Numbered from the stretch's first letter, positions 1-6,699 are shown. The stretch is DNA of 8,804 nt from Candidatus Doudnabacteria bacterium (GCA_903913365.1 CAIWKW010000169.1:1-8804), one strand, 5' to 3'. The notes: generated by a model from the letters alone, not told the origin. Numbers and translations: made by a program.

Positions 1-73
1 CATTGGTTCCCCCGCCCTGGGGGTCGCGTTTTAGCGACATACCGCAGCTTTGGCAGTTCTTATAGATGTCCAT
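1..73 (-). CDS. Zinc-ribbon protein, N-terminal fragment (cut by window edge)
   Basis: The minus strand from an ATG at 73 encodes MDIYKNCQSCGMSLKRDPQG followed by GGTN, 24 codons, before the window ends. The CQSCGM-L-x-D-x-GGGTN pattern matches the start of the small 'putative zinc ribbon' family (Pfam zf-ribbon_2 type, recalled and not searched), whose members usually continue with a second Cys pair. Cys7 and Cys10 would be the first metal-binding knuckle. The function of this family is not established. No Shine-Dalgarno precedes the ATG; the leader is an AT-rich GAATTTAG array. The start is chosen because the family begins a few residues before the first Cys pair. The 3' end lies outside the window. 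Confidence 0.7.
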   Translation of the reverse strand, partial: MDIYKNCQSCGMSLKRDPQGGGTN

Positions 74-75
74 AA

Positions 76-109
76 ATTAGAATTTAGAATATTGAATTTA
101 GAATTTAGT
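76..109. repeat. GAATTTAG short repeat array
   Basis: About four imperfect copies of TAGAATT/GAATTTAG are stacked directly upstream of the zinc-ribbon ATG, so they form its 5' leader. Arrays of this type are, from memory, common between genes in Patescibacteria assemblies. A small hairpin follows at 111-123 (GGGCA-TAG-TGCCC). Confidence 0.6.
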
Positions 110-165
110 AGGGCATAGTGCCCGTTATAAATATGCCTTAATTTTAGCACTTTTTTTGAAATAAG

Positions 166-195
166 AAAAAAACCACCTTGTTGCCGAGGGTGGTT
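166..195 (-). terminator. Rho-independent terminator of the IMPase-like gene
   Basis: Read on the minus strand, AACCACC (195-189) pairs with GGTGGTT (177-171) around an 11-base loop, and a run of seven T follows (172-166). It lies about 85 bases downstream of the stop codon of the 279-1442 gene and separates it from the zinc-ribbon gene. Confidence 0.85.
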
Positions 196-226
196 GGCTC
201 GGGCCTATAAGGGCTTGGTTTGAGTT

Positions 227-273
227 AAGCAATGCTTTGAGTCATTGCTTTTTGGCGGCCGGCTTAAGGCCGG
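227..273. other. Two hairpins in the 3' UTR of the IMPase-like gene
   Basis: AAGCAATG (227-234) pairs perfectly with CATTGCTT (243-250), and CCGGC (259-263) pairs with GCCGG (269-273) just after the stop codon. The first hairpin is followed by TTT on the + strand and could also stop rightward transcription. On the minus strand both precede the main terminator at 166-195. They may protect the mRNA 3' end; no role is shown. Confidence 0.5.
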
Positions 274-278
274 AGGTG

Positions 279-1442
279 CTAGAACTTGATGGGACGGTAG
301 CCGAACTGCTTAACCAGGCCGGTAGCCCAGGTGTTCCCTGCAGGGCAGGCAATTAAGCTGGCGCGGATTCGGCTGGGATTGTCAAAGTCCGCGAACCTGG
401 AGATGTCCATTAGCATGCGCCCGTCAGTACCGGATTTTTTGAAGATGCTGTAGGGAGGGGGTGTGGACATAAGCACCCTGTCCTTTATGCGCAGCTGGTC
501 GGTGCGGTAGATTTCGAACAGATTCAGGGCACATTCGTCCTGGTCGTCTTCCCTGCGCGCGAAACGGATCCATGGCAGCCAGTGGATCCATTCGCCTATC
601 TTTTCGCCGTTGGCCAAAACAAATCCGATTGGAGTGCTTTGTGGCTGGAGGCTGGACAGATATAGAATCCTGGACGGTCCGCCCGGATTTTTGTAATGAA
701 GCAGCCTTTTCAGCTCCGCCGGCAGCATGAGTTTGCTGTCTATTAAGTTTTCCTCGTATCCGGGTTTGCCGGTAAAGGTTACATAGCGGCGCGCGTCGTC
801 GTTGTACGGGCAGCGAATTGCCGGGAAAAAGAGCTTTGTCCCGTGGGTTATTACATACTGCAAATCTATGGGCGGCCTGTCTTCGGGAATTGTCAGTCTG
901 TAGTTGCCCGCGCTGCACGAGACAAACAATTCCTGGGTGATGATATTTACCAGCACCGAGAATATCGGCACGGCGTGGCGGATACAGCTTAGGGCGCAGT
1001 AAGCGCCGGTAATGCCGGCCGGTGAGCCGTGTTTGCTCTCCCAATTTGCAATGGCGCCGCTCTGCCGAATAGCCTCTCTCACTTTAATGGACTTATCGGG
1101 CACTTCCTGCAAAAACTGCTTAAGCGGCTCCGAGCGGTCTATGGGGTCGCTAATGTAGATTGTCCGCGTGGTCCTCGGGTCTTCGGTGTGGGTAAACAGC
1201 AGACTGCCTTGCGAACCAATTTCTTCTGTAACAACAACCGAGTTGTCGTCGTAAGCCCGCATAATCTGAACAATGTCTATTTCAGAGCGGGCGTCCAAAC
1301 CCAGCGTGTCTTTTTTGTCCTCTTTGCCGTAAGTGGTTACGGGTTGCAGCACGTCCTCGACAGTTGAGCCGAGAAGCGTGTAGTTAGCGGTTAGCGTTGC
1401 CTTAATTGCGGCATCGCAGTGGCCAATCTCAACACCCTGCAT
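279..1442 (-). CDS. Inositol monophosphatase / FBPase superfamily-like protein
   Basis: This 387-residue protein shows features of the Mg-dependent, Li-sensitive sugar/inositol phosphatase superfamily. A Glu pair in VVTEE (E73, E74) is followed by ISDPIDRSEP (D99, D102), which resembles the family's metal-binding D-P-[IL]-D-G-[TS] signature. GAYCALSCIRHAVPIF with a following NIITQELF (146-173) fits the family's central strands. D302-E-C-A-L may correspond to the C-terminal [WD]D-x-A-[AG] metal ligand. Arg103 replaces the usual Gly, so activity or substrate may differ. Substrate is unknown; glycolytic FBPase is only one possibility. The ATG at 1442 has AGAGGAGG four bases upstream. A TTG nine codons upstream would fall next to the predicted transcription start, so I reject it. 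The gene has its own promoter and terminator. No signal peptide or membrane segment is evident, suggesting a cytoplasmic enzyme. Confidence 0.55.
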   Translation of the reverse strand: MQGVEIGHCDAAIKATLTANYTLLGSTVEDVLQPVTTYGKEDKKDTLGLDARSEIDIVQIMRAYDDNSVVVTEEIGSQGSLLFTHTEDPRTTRTIYISDPIDRSEPLKQFLQEVPDKSIKVREAIRQSGAIANWESKHGSPAGITGAYCALSCIRHAVPIFSVLVNIITQELFVSCSAGNYRLTIPEDRPPIDLQYVITHGTKLFFPAIRCPYNDDARRYVTFTGKPGYEENLIDSKLMLPAELKRLLHYKNPGGPSRILYLSSLQPQSTPIGFVLANGEKIGEWIHWLPWIRFARREDDQDECALNLFEIYRTDQLRIKDRVLMSTPPPYSIFKKSGTDGRMLMDISRFADFDNPSRIRASLIACPAGNTWATGLVKQFGYRPIKF

Positions 1443-1446
1443 AAAT

Positions 1447-1452
1447 CCTCCT
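1447..1452 (-). promoter_or_regulatory. Strong Shine-Dalgarno that fixes the start at 1442
   Basis: AGGAGG on the minus strand, four bases (ATTT) before the ATG at 1442. The TTG that would extend the frame to 1469 has no such site. Confidence 0.85.
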
Positions 1453-1478
1453 CTTGGAGACTTCCCCAAGATACCAAA

Positions 1479-1506
1479 AATATACTCTTTCTGCCGTAAA
1501 AGTCAA
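1479..1506 (-). promoter_or_regulatory. Promoter of the IMPase-like gene
   Basis: On the minus strand, -35 TTGACT (1506-1501), a 16-base spacer, and -10 TATATT (1484-1479), five of six matches in each box. Predicted start near 1472 gives a leader of about 30 bases to the ATG at 1442. Confidence 0.7.
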
Positions 1507-1533
1507 AGGCAATTACAGGATGTAAAAAGTTTT

Positions 1534-1567
1534 AAAAAAAACAAAAAACAACCAATTTTGGTTGTTT
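1534..1567 (-). terminator. Rho-independent terminator of the response regulator gene
   Basis: On the minus strand AAACAACCAA (1567-1558) pairs with TTGGTTGTTT (1555-1546), followed by a long T-rich tract down to 1534. It lies about 120 bases after the stop codon at 1689 and just before the next promoter at 1506, so the two genes are separate transcripts. Confidence 0.9.
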
Positions 1568-1571
1568 AGAT

Positions 1572-1655
1572 ATCCTTCCAAATTCGCCAATTTTTGACGC
1601 GCTTGGAAAGATGCGCAGGAGATACTTGCCTGCGCCTTTGTGCCGAATACTCGGC
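1572..1655. other. Three consecutive hairpins in the response regulator 3' UTR
   Basis: GCCGA (1642-1646) pairs with TCGGC (1651-1655). GCGCAGG (1613-1619) pairs with CCTGCGC (1629-1635). The segment at 1572-1581 pairs with 1603-1612 at 9 of 10 positions. All lie between the stop codon and the terminator of the minus-strand gene. They could be mRNA-stabilising structures or a 3'-derived small RNA; no known RNA family is recognised. Confidence 0.5.
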
Positions 1656-1688
1656 TCGTCTTTATAATCCCCCTTCATGTGGATGTCT

Positions 1689-2075
1689 TTAGCACGAAAT
1701 ACCTACGTGCTCGAGTTGCTCCCTAATTTGGCCGTGGTTAAACGGTTTCCTGATGAACCCGGAAGCCCCGAGCTTTTGTGCTTCCTGCACTTTCTCAACG
1801 TGCATTCCGCCTGTTATCACGAACACCGGCACACTGTGCCAATTGTTGTGGCCGGAGCTGCTCCTAATGTGATGGAGCAATTCAATTCCACCCATATTGG
1901 GCATGTTGATGTCCAAAAACATCAGGTCTACCTTTTGGCCATTGTTGATCAGGTTCAGCGCTTCAACGCCGTCGCCTGCTTCAAGGACTTTTGTTACCGG
2001 CACTCCAAGCTCTCCAAGAAAGAGAGCAAGGACTGTTCTAATTCCCGCCGAGTCGTCAACGATTAAAATATTCAC
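1689..2075 (-). CDS. Stand-alone CheY-like response regulator
   Basis: This 128-residue protein is one complete receiver domain with no output domain. It has the acidic pair D7-D8 (IVDDS), the phospho-acceptor D55 (FLDINMPNMGG), T88 (VFVITGG) and K110-P111 (FIRKPF), which are all the conserved phosphorylation-site residues. It should accept a phosphate from a histidine kinase and pass the signal by protein contact; the kinase and target are not in this window. No flagellar or chemotaxis genes are nearby, so the name cheY is not justified. The start is a GTG at 2075, six bases after AAGGAG. It is transcribed alone, with its own promoter (2110-2138) and terminator (1534-1567). A Spo0F-like phosphorelay intermediate is an alternative role. 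Confidence 0.92.
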   Translation of the reverse strand: MNILIVDDSAGIRTVLALFLGELGVPVTKVLEAGDGVEALNLINNGQKVDLMFLDINMPNMGGIELLHHIRSSSGHNNWHSVPVFVITGGMHVEKVQEAQKLGASGFIRKPFNHGQIREQLEHVGISC

Positions 2076-2109
2076 TTTTCACTCCTTCTAAAATGGCGAT
2101 ATTAAATGC

Positions 2110-2138
2110 ATTTAACTAGTTTTTTAACGCGCTGTCAA
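2110..2138 (-). promoter_or_regulatory. Promoter of the response regulator gene
   Basis: On the minus strand, consensus -35 TTGACA (2138-2133), a 17-base spacer, and -10 TTAAAT (2115-2110, four of six). Predicted start near 2103 gives a leader of about 28 bases to the GTG start. Confidence 0.75.
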
Positions 2139-2192
2139 ATATTAACAAAAAACCGCAAGTGTTTAATTTTTAAATATTGTAAATTTCAAGCT

Positions 2193-2295
2193 GTCATTGC
2201 GAGGAATGTCCGCCGGAGGCGGATCTGCCTCAGGCACGACATCTGACGAAGCAATCTTTTCTTTAGATAGATTGCTTCGCTGCGCTCGCAATGAC
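2193..2295. repeat. 103-bp dispersed palindromic repeat (TCATTGCGAG type)
   Basis: The ends GTCATTGCGAG (2193-2203) and CTCGCAATGAC (2285-2295) are perfect inverted repeats. Inside, CGAAGCAATC (2247-2256) pairs with GATTGCTTCG (2270-2279), and TCCGCC (2209-2214) pairs with GGCGGA (2218-2223). This matches, from memory, a palindromic repeat widespread in unrelated bacteria that yields spurious reading frames with AQRSNL-like peptides. It is non-coding and presumably mobilised by an external enzyme. Confidence 0.8.
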
Positions 2296-2307
2296 ACAGA
2301 TAAAAAC

Positions 2308-2326
2308 ACCGCACAAATTGTGCGGT
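2308..2326 (-). terminator. Terminator-like perfect hairpin
   Basis: ACCGCACAA and TTGTGCGGT are perfect inverted repeats around one base. On the minus strand the hairpin is followed by GTTTTTATC, resembling a terminator, but no minus-strand gene is seen upstream, so it may only insulate the response regulator promoter from leftward read-through. Confidence 0.4.
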
Positions 2327-2334
2327 CTAAACTA

Positions 2335-2464
2335 GTCCTACTTCGCATAAAGCTTCGTAGGACACTTCTTCGCGATAATGTTTTTATCTACTTCTTCAAC
2401 AACGTACTGTGCAATTTTGTGCTTGCACTTCGTAGCCTCCGCCTTCGCATAAAGCTACGGCGGA
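2335..2464. repeat. Nest of hairpin repeats sharing a TTCGCATAAAGCT loop
   Basis: GTCCTAC (2335-2341) and GTAGGAC (2357-2363) enclose TTCGCATAAAGCTTC. TCCGCC (2438-2443) and GGCGGA (2459-2464) enclose TTCGCATAAAGCTAC. The loops are almost identical while the stems differ, so these are two members of one repeat family. A third hairpin, GTGCAA/TTGCAC (2409-2414/2423-2428), lies between them. No gene is supported here; frames running through it are translated repeat. Confidence 0.6.
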
Positions 2465-2722
2465 CAAGTTGGCGCTCAGACTTCGCTATTTGTGTATTTT
2501 TAGGTTTATCCAAACTTCGGAAAATCTTCTGCTGGCGTAAGCCAGACGAAGCCTTGGCAAAGTCTGGAGTGCCCATACAACAAGGTGCGAACTGATTTTG
2601 TCCAAAACTGCTAACCTTGGCCACCTCAACCCCACCTTGCCCAAGGCTGTTTTTTGATTTAAAATGGAAGCATAAACTAGTTGAACAGCTAGTTGAATCC
2701 GGGTTCAACCACTTAAGCTGTT
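2465..2722. other. Non-coding stretch with scattered hairpins
   Basis: No credible gene is seen on either strand. CTGGC-GTAA-GCCAG (2532-2545) is a short hairpin with a GNRA-type loop. Further right, AACAGCT (2684-2690) pairs with AGCTGTT (2716-2722), enclosing GTTGAA (2692-2697) paired with TTCAAC (2704-2709). This nested structure does not fit a tRNA. The minus frame here gives DFAKASSGLR-like peptides, which look like translated repeats. Confidence 0.45.
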
Positions 2723-2798
2723 AAAGTCCCTAATTCTATTATCTTTGTCCTAACCTGCTATCCCTGACTATCACCATAATTTCCACTATACGACAAAG

Positions 2799-2899
2799 AA
2801 TAATAATACTAAAAACCAATAACTACAAATACTAATATACTAATCTATAATACTTAATACTAAACTAAATACTAATACTAACTTAACTACTACCAAACT
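2799..2899. other. 101-base G-free tract with seven ACTAA motifs
   Basis: The + strand has no G for 101 consecutive bases. ACTAA occurs at 2808, 2831, 2839, 2859, 2864, 2871 and 2877, often as ATACTAA. A TATAAT sits at 2846-2851 without a good -35. It lies about 115 bases upstream of the VirD4-like gene and could be an unstructured leader, a DNA-unwinding element, or degenerate iterons. Its role is unknown. Confidence 0.6.
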
Positions 2900-2920
2900 G
2901 ACTGGGATACTGAAACAAAT

Positions 2921-2952
2921 GGGGAAATGGGGGGGGTGGAAGAATTTTTGGG
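2921..2952 (+). other. G-rich patch with a G8 run (possible quadruplex)
   Basis: GGGG (2921-2924), G8 (2929-2936), GG (2938-2939) and GGG (2950-2952) lie within 32 bases, directly after the G-free tract. Folding as a G-quadruplex would need the G8 split and one long loop, so it is only possible. The G8 run is also prone to slippage. Confidence 0.4.
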
Positions 2953-2957
2953 TCTTA

Positions 2958-2976
2958 CCCGCCGCGAAGCGGCGGG
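2958..2976. repeat. GC-rich perfect hairpin upstream of the VirD4-like gene
   Basis: CCCGCCGC and GCGGCGGG form a perfect 8-bp stem around GAA. The apex GCGAAGC is a sequence known to form unusually stable DNA mini-hairpins. It lies 38 bases before the ATG at 3015 and could be a dispersed repeat, part of the mRNA leader, or a single-strand DNA recognition hairpin. Confidence 0.55.
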
Positions 2977-3014
2977 ATAATAGGGGAGTGGATTAAAAAA
3001 TTAAATCTGTATTT

Positions 3015-5780
3015 ATGACACCGGTCCATCATATTGCAGCGCAAGCCACAACGACAAATGTATTCCAGCATGTTTTTACCACGCCGCACGGCCCAATGAC
3101 CATGGGCCAAATCTTATGGGTCTACTATTTCAACCGCATGCAGTTTTGGGAAAATGTTGCGGGCTGGATAGGGATTACTATTTTTTTCTTTCTTTTTGTC
3201 TTCAACAAACTCCCGGGCTTTAATCGCCACGCTTTAGAAAAAATAAAGCTAAGGAAAAAAGATTTAGAAACGTGGCTGGACGCTAGCCTGTATTTTGAAA
3301 TCACCATACCCAAAAACTCCCAGGCCACGGCTTTCCAAATCCAGCAAAAAATCCTCAAAGCCTTCCACGCCATATACATAGACCCAGTGGAAGGCGCGCA
3401 TAATTTTTCCAGCACCTTTGGCTTTATCTACTTCTTCCAAAAGCTATGGCGGATATGGAAAGTCAAACGCAGTAAACAAATATTTTTTAGTATGCAGATA
3501 TGGGCTCAGCACCCATATATCTCATTTAGGCTCCAAGTACCGGGCAAGGACTTTGAGCGTGTGGAAAAGGCCATTTTTAACGCCTACCCAAGCGCGGAAA
3601 TAACCATGCTGGATAAAGACAAAACCCTTGAGGAAATTACCCAATTTCCACAGGGGTTTTTAAGTTACGGGGAAACTACCATAGAGGGGCAGTTTTACCA
3701 TAGGGTTAAAACTTTTAAGGATGTTTCTAGCGACCCTGTGGACTCAATCATTTCAGTTATGGAAGGCCTGAAAAAAGGCCAGTTTATGGTTTACAATGTC
3801 CTGGTTTCTCCCTCCTCACACTACTTTAACCAAATTATCCACTACCTCATTGAAGAACAGGAACAAAAGGGTGCTGTGGATAACAGCGGTAAGAGATTTA
3901 CTATTCAAAAATGGGGCAGCGGCTCGGAGCTGGCCAATAGCTTAAACTCTGCCATGATTGAAAAAATGAAAGCCCCGCTGTTCCAGACGATCGTGTCATA
4001 TTGGACAGTCGCAGACACTAAGGAAGAGTCCGTGGACAAGCTCCGCAGTATTCAAGGCACACTGGCCGAGCTAAACCAAAAAAATATGAACACCTTAAAG
4101 CATAAATTGCTGTTTACCAAACAGGTGGAAAAGCTTGAGCGGAAAGGGAGGTTGACAGATATAGTCGCAGCAAAGCCGGTGCTACGCCTAAAGCGGTTTA
4201 TGTTTTGGCCTTTTGCTAAATTCAAAAACCACGGGCAAATGATTTCGGACGGCGAACTTTACTCCTTTTGGCATTTGCCAAATACACAAGAGGAAACTGT
4301 TTCTTCCATTAACTTAACCAGATTTAAAAAGCTTCCGGCCACTCAACAAGTTCGCCGATATCCCGACAACTTTTTCCTGTCCTTAGGAAAATCTAATTTC
4401 CGTATGCAGGACGAAACCCCCATAGGCATAGCCACCTGGGACGACATGAAAAAGCACATTTATATTTTAGGTGGCACCGGAGCAGGAAAATCCGAAACTC
4501 TAAAAACAATCCTGCATGATCTGTTGCAAAAACAGGGACAAGAAAAACCCGCCATGCTGATTGTCGACCCCAAAAATGACTTTGCCACGGATTTGCTAAC
4601 GATGATACCGGAAAGCCGCAAAGCAGACGTGGTGTATTTTAACCCCCAAAGACAAAAGGACAGGCCTTTGGCTTTTCCGTTCTTTTCCAAGTTTTCCGGA
4701 AACAAAACCGACGAGGAAAAACTGGAGTTTTTAATTTCCATAATGAAAAGGTTTGTGCAGATTGATTCTGCCTACTCCTGGGGGCCGGAGTTGGAAAACA
4801 TTCTAAGACAATTATTTGCCACGGCATATATTTTGCCGGAGCAATCACTTTCCGGCCTGGATATGCTCCTGCACCAGCCTGAGCAAATTGGCAGACTCGT
4901 GGCCTATTTGCCTCCGCGCTTACAGAACTTTTGGTCTACCTCAATTTTAAAGCGCAGTAACAATGACTTGGCCAAATACTTGGCCACCACAAACAACAAG
5001 CTGGGCAAGTTCTTGGATTACCCGGAGTTTATGAACATTGTAGACCGAAAAGAAGCCAAAATATCTTTTGAGGATATGATTAACACCGGCAAGATATTTA
5101 TTGCTAACTTAGGTTCTTCCAGCGAACAAATGAAAAAGTATTATTCCGTTTACCTAACCGCCCATATTGCCGAGGCGATATTTGGCCAAGCCAGACTGGC
5201 CAGTGAGCAAAGGAAGCCCACTGTCTTTGTGGTAGACGAGTTCCAACGGGTGGCAAGTGATATTTTTGAAACCCTATTTTCCGAAGTCCGGGCTTTTAAC
5301 ACAGCTTTAGTTATCTCAAACCAGTTTATGGGACAGTTGGACCAAAGGATTCAAAAATCCATAGAATCCAACATTGCGACTAAAATCTTTATGAGAACCC
5401 AGTCGGTAGATGACGCGGAGATTGCCGAAAAGATTTTAGGAGGCAAAGCTTTGGTTGAGGACATTATTAACCTGCCCACGGGTACGGCCTACATTAAAAC
5501 CCTGGTTAAAGGCGTGCCGCAGGATGCTATGTCCATTAACATCCAAAAAACCGAACACTACACGGACAACGCCAAAGAAACCGAAGACTATTTTATCAAT
5601 GAAACTATGGAAAAATATGGCACACCGCAGGACGACATTGTGTGGGAGCGTACAGCCGTAAACTCCATATATTATTCAAGCGACAACGAAGAGCAATTCA
5701 ACAAAGCCATGAACAAAAAAAATACCGCTACCGCGCCGGAAAGGGGAGACAGCCAGCAGTCTCAAAGTTACCCGGAATAA
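3015..5780 (+). CDS. VirD4/TraG-like membrane-anchored DNA-transfer ATPase
   Basis: This 921-residue protein has one clear membrane segment (about 47-66, AGWIGITIFFFLFVF), a ~400-residue N-terminal region I do not recognise, then a RecA-like motor. The motor shows Walker A GGTGAGKS (486-493), the VDPKNDF motif at 517-523, Walker B VVDEFQ (D741, E742), and the SNQ sensor (768-770), followed by RTQSVDDAEIAEKILGG. This order fits T4SS coupling proteins and HerA/FtsK-type pumps that move DNA with ATP at the inner membrane. VirB4-type ATPases are an alternative, but the N-terminal membrane anchor favours VirD4/TraG. The C-terminus is polar and probably disordered. No Shine-Dalgarno precedes the ATG; another Met lies at residue 28. 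It probably forms an operon with the next gene. No relaxase or VirB channel gene is nearby, so its partner complex is unknown. Confidence 0.85.
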   Translation: MTPVHHIAAQATTTNVFQHVFTTPHGPMTMGQILWVYYFNRMQFWENVAGWIGITIFFFLFVFNKLPGFNRHALEKIKLRKKDLETWLDASLYFEITIPKNSQATAFQIQQKILKAFHAIYIDPVEGAHNFSSTFGFIYFFQKLWRIWKVKRSKQIFFSMQIWAQHPYISFRLQVPGKDFERVEKAIFNAYPSAEITMLDKDKTLEEITQFPQGFLSYGETTIEGQFYHRVKTFKDVSSDPVDSIISVMEGLKKGQFMVYNVLVSPSSHYFNQIIHYLIEEQEQKGAVDNSGKRFTIQKWGSGSELANSLNSAMIEKMKAPLFQTIVSYWTVADTKEESVDKLRSIQGTLAELNQKNMNTLKHKLLFTKQVEKLERKGRLTDIVAAKPVLRLKRFMFWPFAKFKNHGQMISDGELYSFWHLPNTQEETVSSINLTRFKKLPATQQVRRYPDNFFLSLGKSNFRMQDETPIGIATWDDMKKHIYILGGTGAGKSETLKTILHDLLQKQGQEKPAMLIVDPKNDFATDLLTMIPESRKADVVYFNPQRQKDRPLAFPFFSKFSGNKTDEEKLEFLISIMKRFVQIDSAYSWGPELENILRQLFATAYILPEQSLSGLDMLLHQPEQIGRLVAYLPPRLQNFWSTSILKRSNNDLAKYLATTNNKLGKFLDYPEFMNIVDRKEAKISFEDMINTGKIFIANLGSSSEQMKKYYSVYLTAHIAEAIFGQARLASEQRKPTVFVVDEFQRVASDIFETLFSEVRAFNTALVISNQFMGQLDQRIQKSIESNIATKIFMRTQSVDDAEIAEKILGGKALVEDIINLPTGTAYIKTLVKGVPQDAMSINIQKTEHYTDNAKETEDYFINETMEKYGTPQDDIVWERTAVNSIYYSSDNEEQFNKAMNKKNTATAPERGDSQQSQSYPE

Positions 5781-5817
5781 ATTTAATTTTTGCTATAAAT
5801 CCCATTAATTCAAACGT

Positions 5818-6699
5818 ATGGAAATTCAGTTAAACCCCCGCAAGGAAACCAAAATCTACCACCTAAAATTAAACCAATCCACTTTGGAAATTTTAGGCTT
5901 GGTCTTTGAATTTAAGATCGCGGCCAGCTGGCATATTTCCAGGTTTCTTTCCCAGCGGGACCAAAGCAAATATATTTATCTCAAGCTCCGCCGCATGTGG
6001 CAGGCCGGTTATTTAGACAGCTTTAAACTCTTTACCGGCTCTTTGGCTGGCATACCCATATACTACACGCTGTCACGGGAAGGCCAAAAGGTTTTGTCCC
6101 GAAATAACCTCTACAGCCCCAGCCAACTGACAAAATACCCATCTGCCAAAATCCTATTCTCCTCAGGCCTGTTTGAACATGAAAAAGATATAGTGGAGCT
6201 GGCCAGCAAGGAAGCCAAAAACCAGACCAAAGACTTAAAAATATCCTTTAAGGGTGAAATAGCTTCCCAAGGCACAGACTTTATGGACGACAAAACCATA
6301 GAAGCCCTAACTCCCGACTATACCGTATTCTATGCCTATGCTGGAAAAACTGAGATCGTCTACAGCGAACTGGAACGCACTCAAAAAGGCAAACTGGCTA
6401 TGCTCCGCAAGGTAGAACGGTACAAAAATTATCTTAAACCGCAGCAGCTTAACAACAGGACTTTAAGATTAATTTTTCAAACTCCCGAAATGGAACAATC
6501 TTTTTGGCTGAACATCTATACTAATCGACCCGGACTTTTAAATACTTTAAGAATTGCTACGACCAATACATTGCTTCTTAAAGATCATCACAAATTTGCA
6601 GAAGAAATTTATGCCACTCGAGAAACAGTCAAACTGTCCAAGCCCGTAAAATTAATGGCGGACACTTCCAGGCGAACAAAATTGTTTAGTTTTTTGTGA
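5818..6699 (+). CDS. Replication-relaxation (Replic_Relax) family-like winged-helix protein
   Basis: This 293-residue protein starts 37 bases after the VirD4-like gene on the same strand. Residues 20-95 form a plausible winged helix: ILGLVFEFKIAASWHISRFL, then KLRRMWQAGYLDSF and a wing ending YYTLSREGQKVL. Downstream, LTPDYTVFY (165-172), YSELERT (182-188) and the K...YKNYL stretch (192-206) fit the P-D...[FY]-E-x-[DE]-R...K...Y pattern of the Replic_Relax family, which may be a degenerate nuclease fold. Such proteins accompany TraG-like ATPases on Gram-positive and Patescibacteria elements and are thought to bind origin or transfer DNA. Biochemical activity is not established. The ATG at 5818 has no Shine-Dalgarno; translational coupling is possible. 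It ends in TGA at 6697-6699. Confidence 0.72.
   Translation: MEIQLNPRKETKIYHLKLNQSTLEILGLVFEFKIAASWHISRFLSQRDQSKYIYLKLRRMWQAGYLDSFKLFTGSLAGIPIYYTLSREGQKVLSRNNLYSPSQLTKYPSAKILFSSGLFEHEKDIVELASKEAKNQTKDLKISFKGEIASQGTDFMDDKTIEALTPDYTVFYAYAGKTEIVYSELERTQKGKLAMLRKVERYKNYLKPQQLNNRTLRLIFQTPEMEQSFWLNIYTNRPGLLNTLRIATTNTLLLKDHHKFAEEIYATRETVKLSKPVKLMADTSRRTKLFSFL

Noticed and set aside
424..1367. Long frames on both strands overlapping the phosphatase-like gene
   Set aside because: They are Arg/Pro/Gln-rich shadow translations without ribosome sites. The 279-1442 frame has a promoter, Shine-Dalgarno, terminator and family motifs.
1677..2066. A 129-codon + strand frame opposite the response regulator
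   Set aside because: It is the antisense of a clear receiver domain with all active-site residues, and it has no family features of its own.
2163..2708. Frames of 61-132 codons on both strands in the gene-free region
   Set aside because: Their peptides (AQRSNL, DFAKASSGLR types) come from translating palindromic repeats, and they overlap each other.
2684..2722. A tRNA or tRNA remnant, suggested by GGGTTCAACC
   Set aside because: The nested stems give only a two-level hairpin; there is no acceptor stem, D-arm or anticodon arm at proper spacing.
6697..6699. TGA as a sense codon (code 25, as in Gracilibacteria)
   Set aside because: The 921-codon and other clear genes need no in-frame TGA, and family alignment of the Replic_Relax-like protein is complete at this stop. 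The short extension is kept only as a finding.
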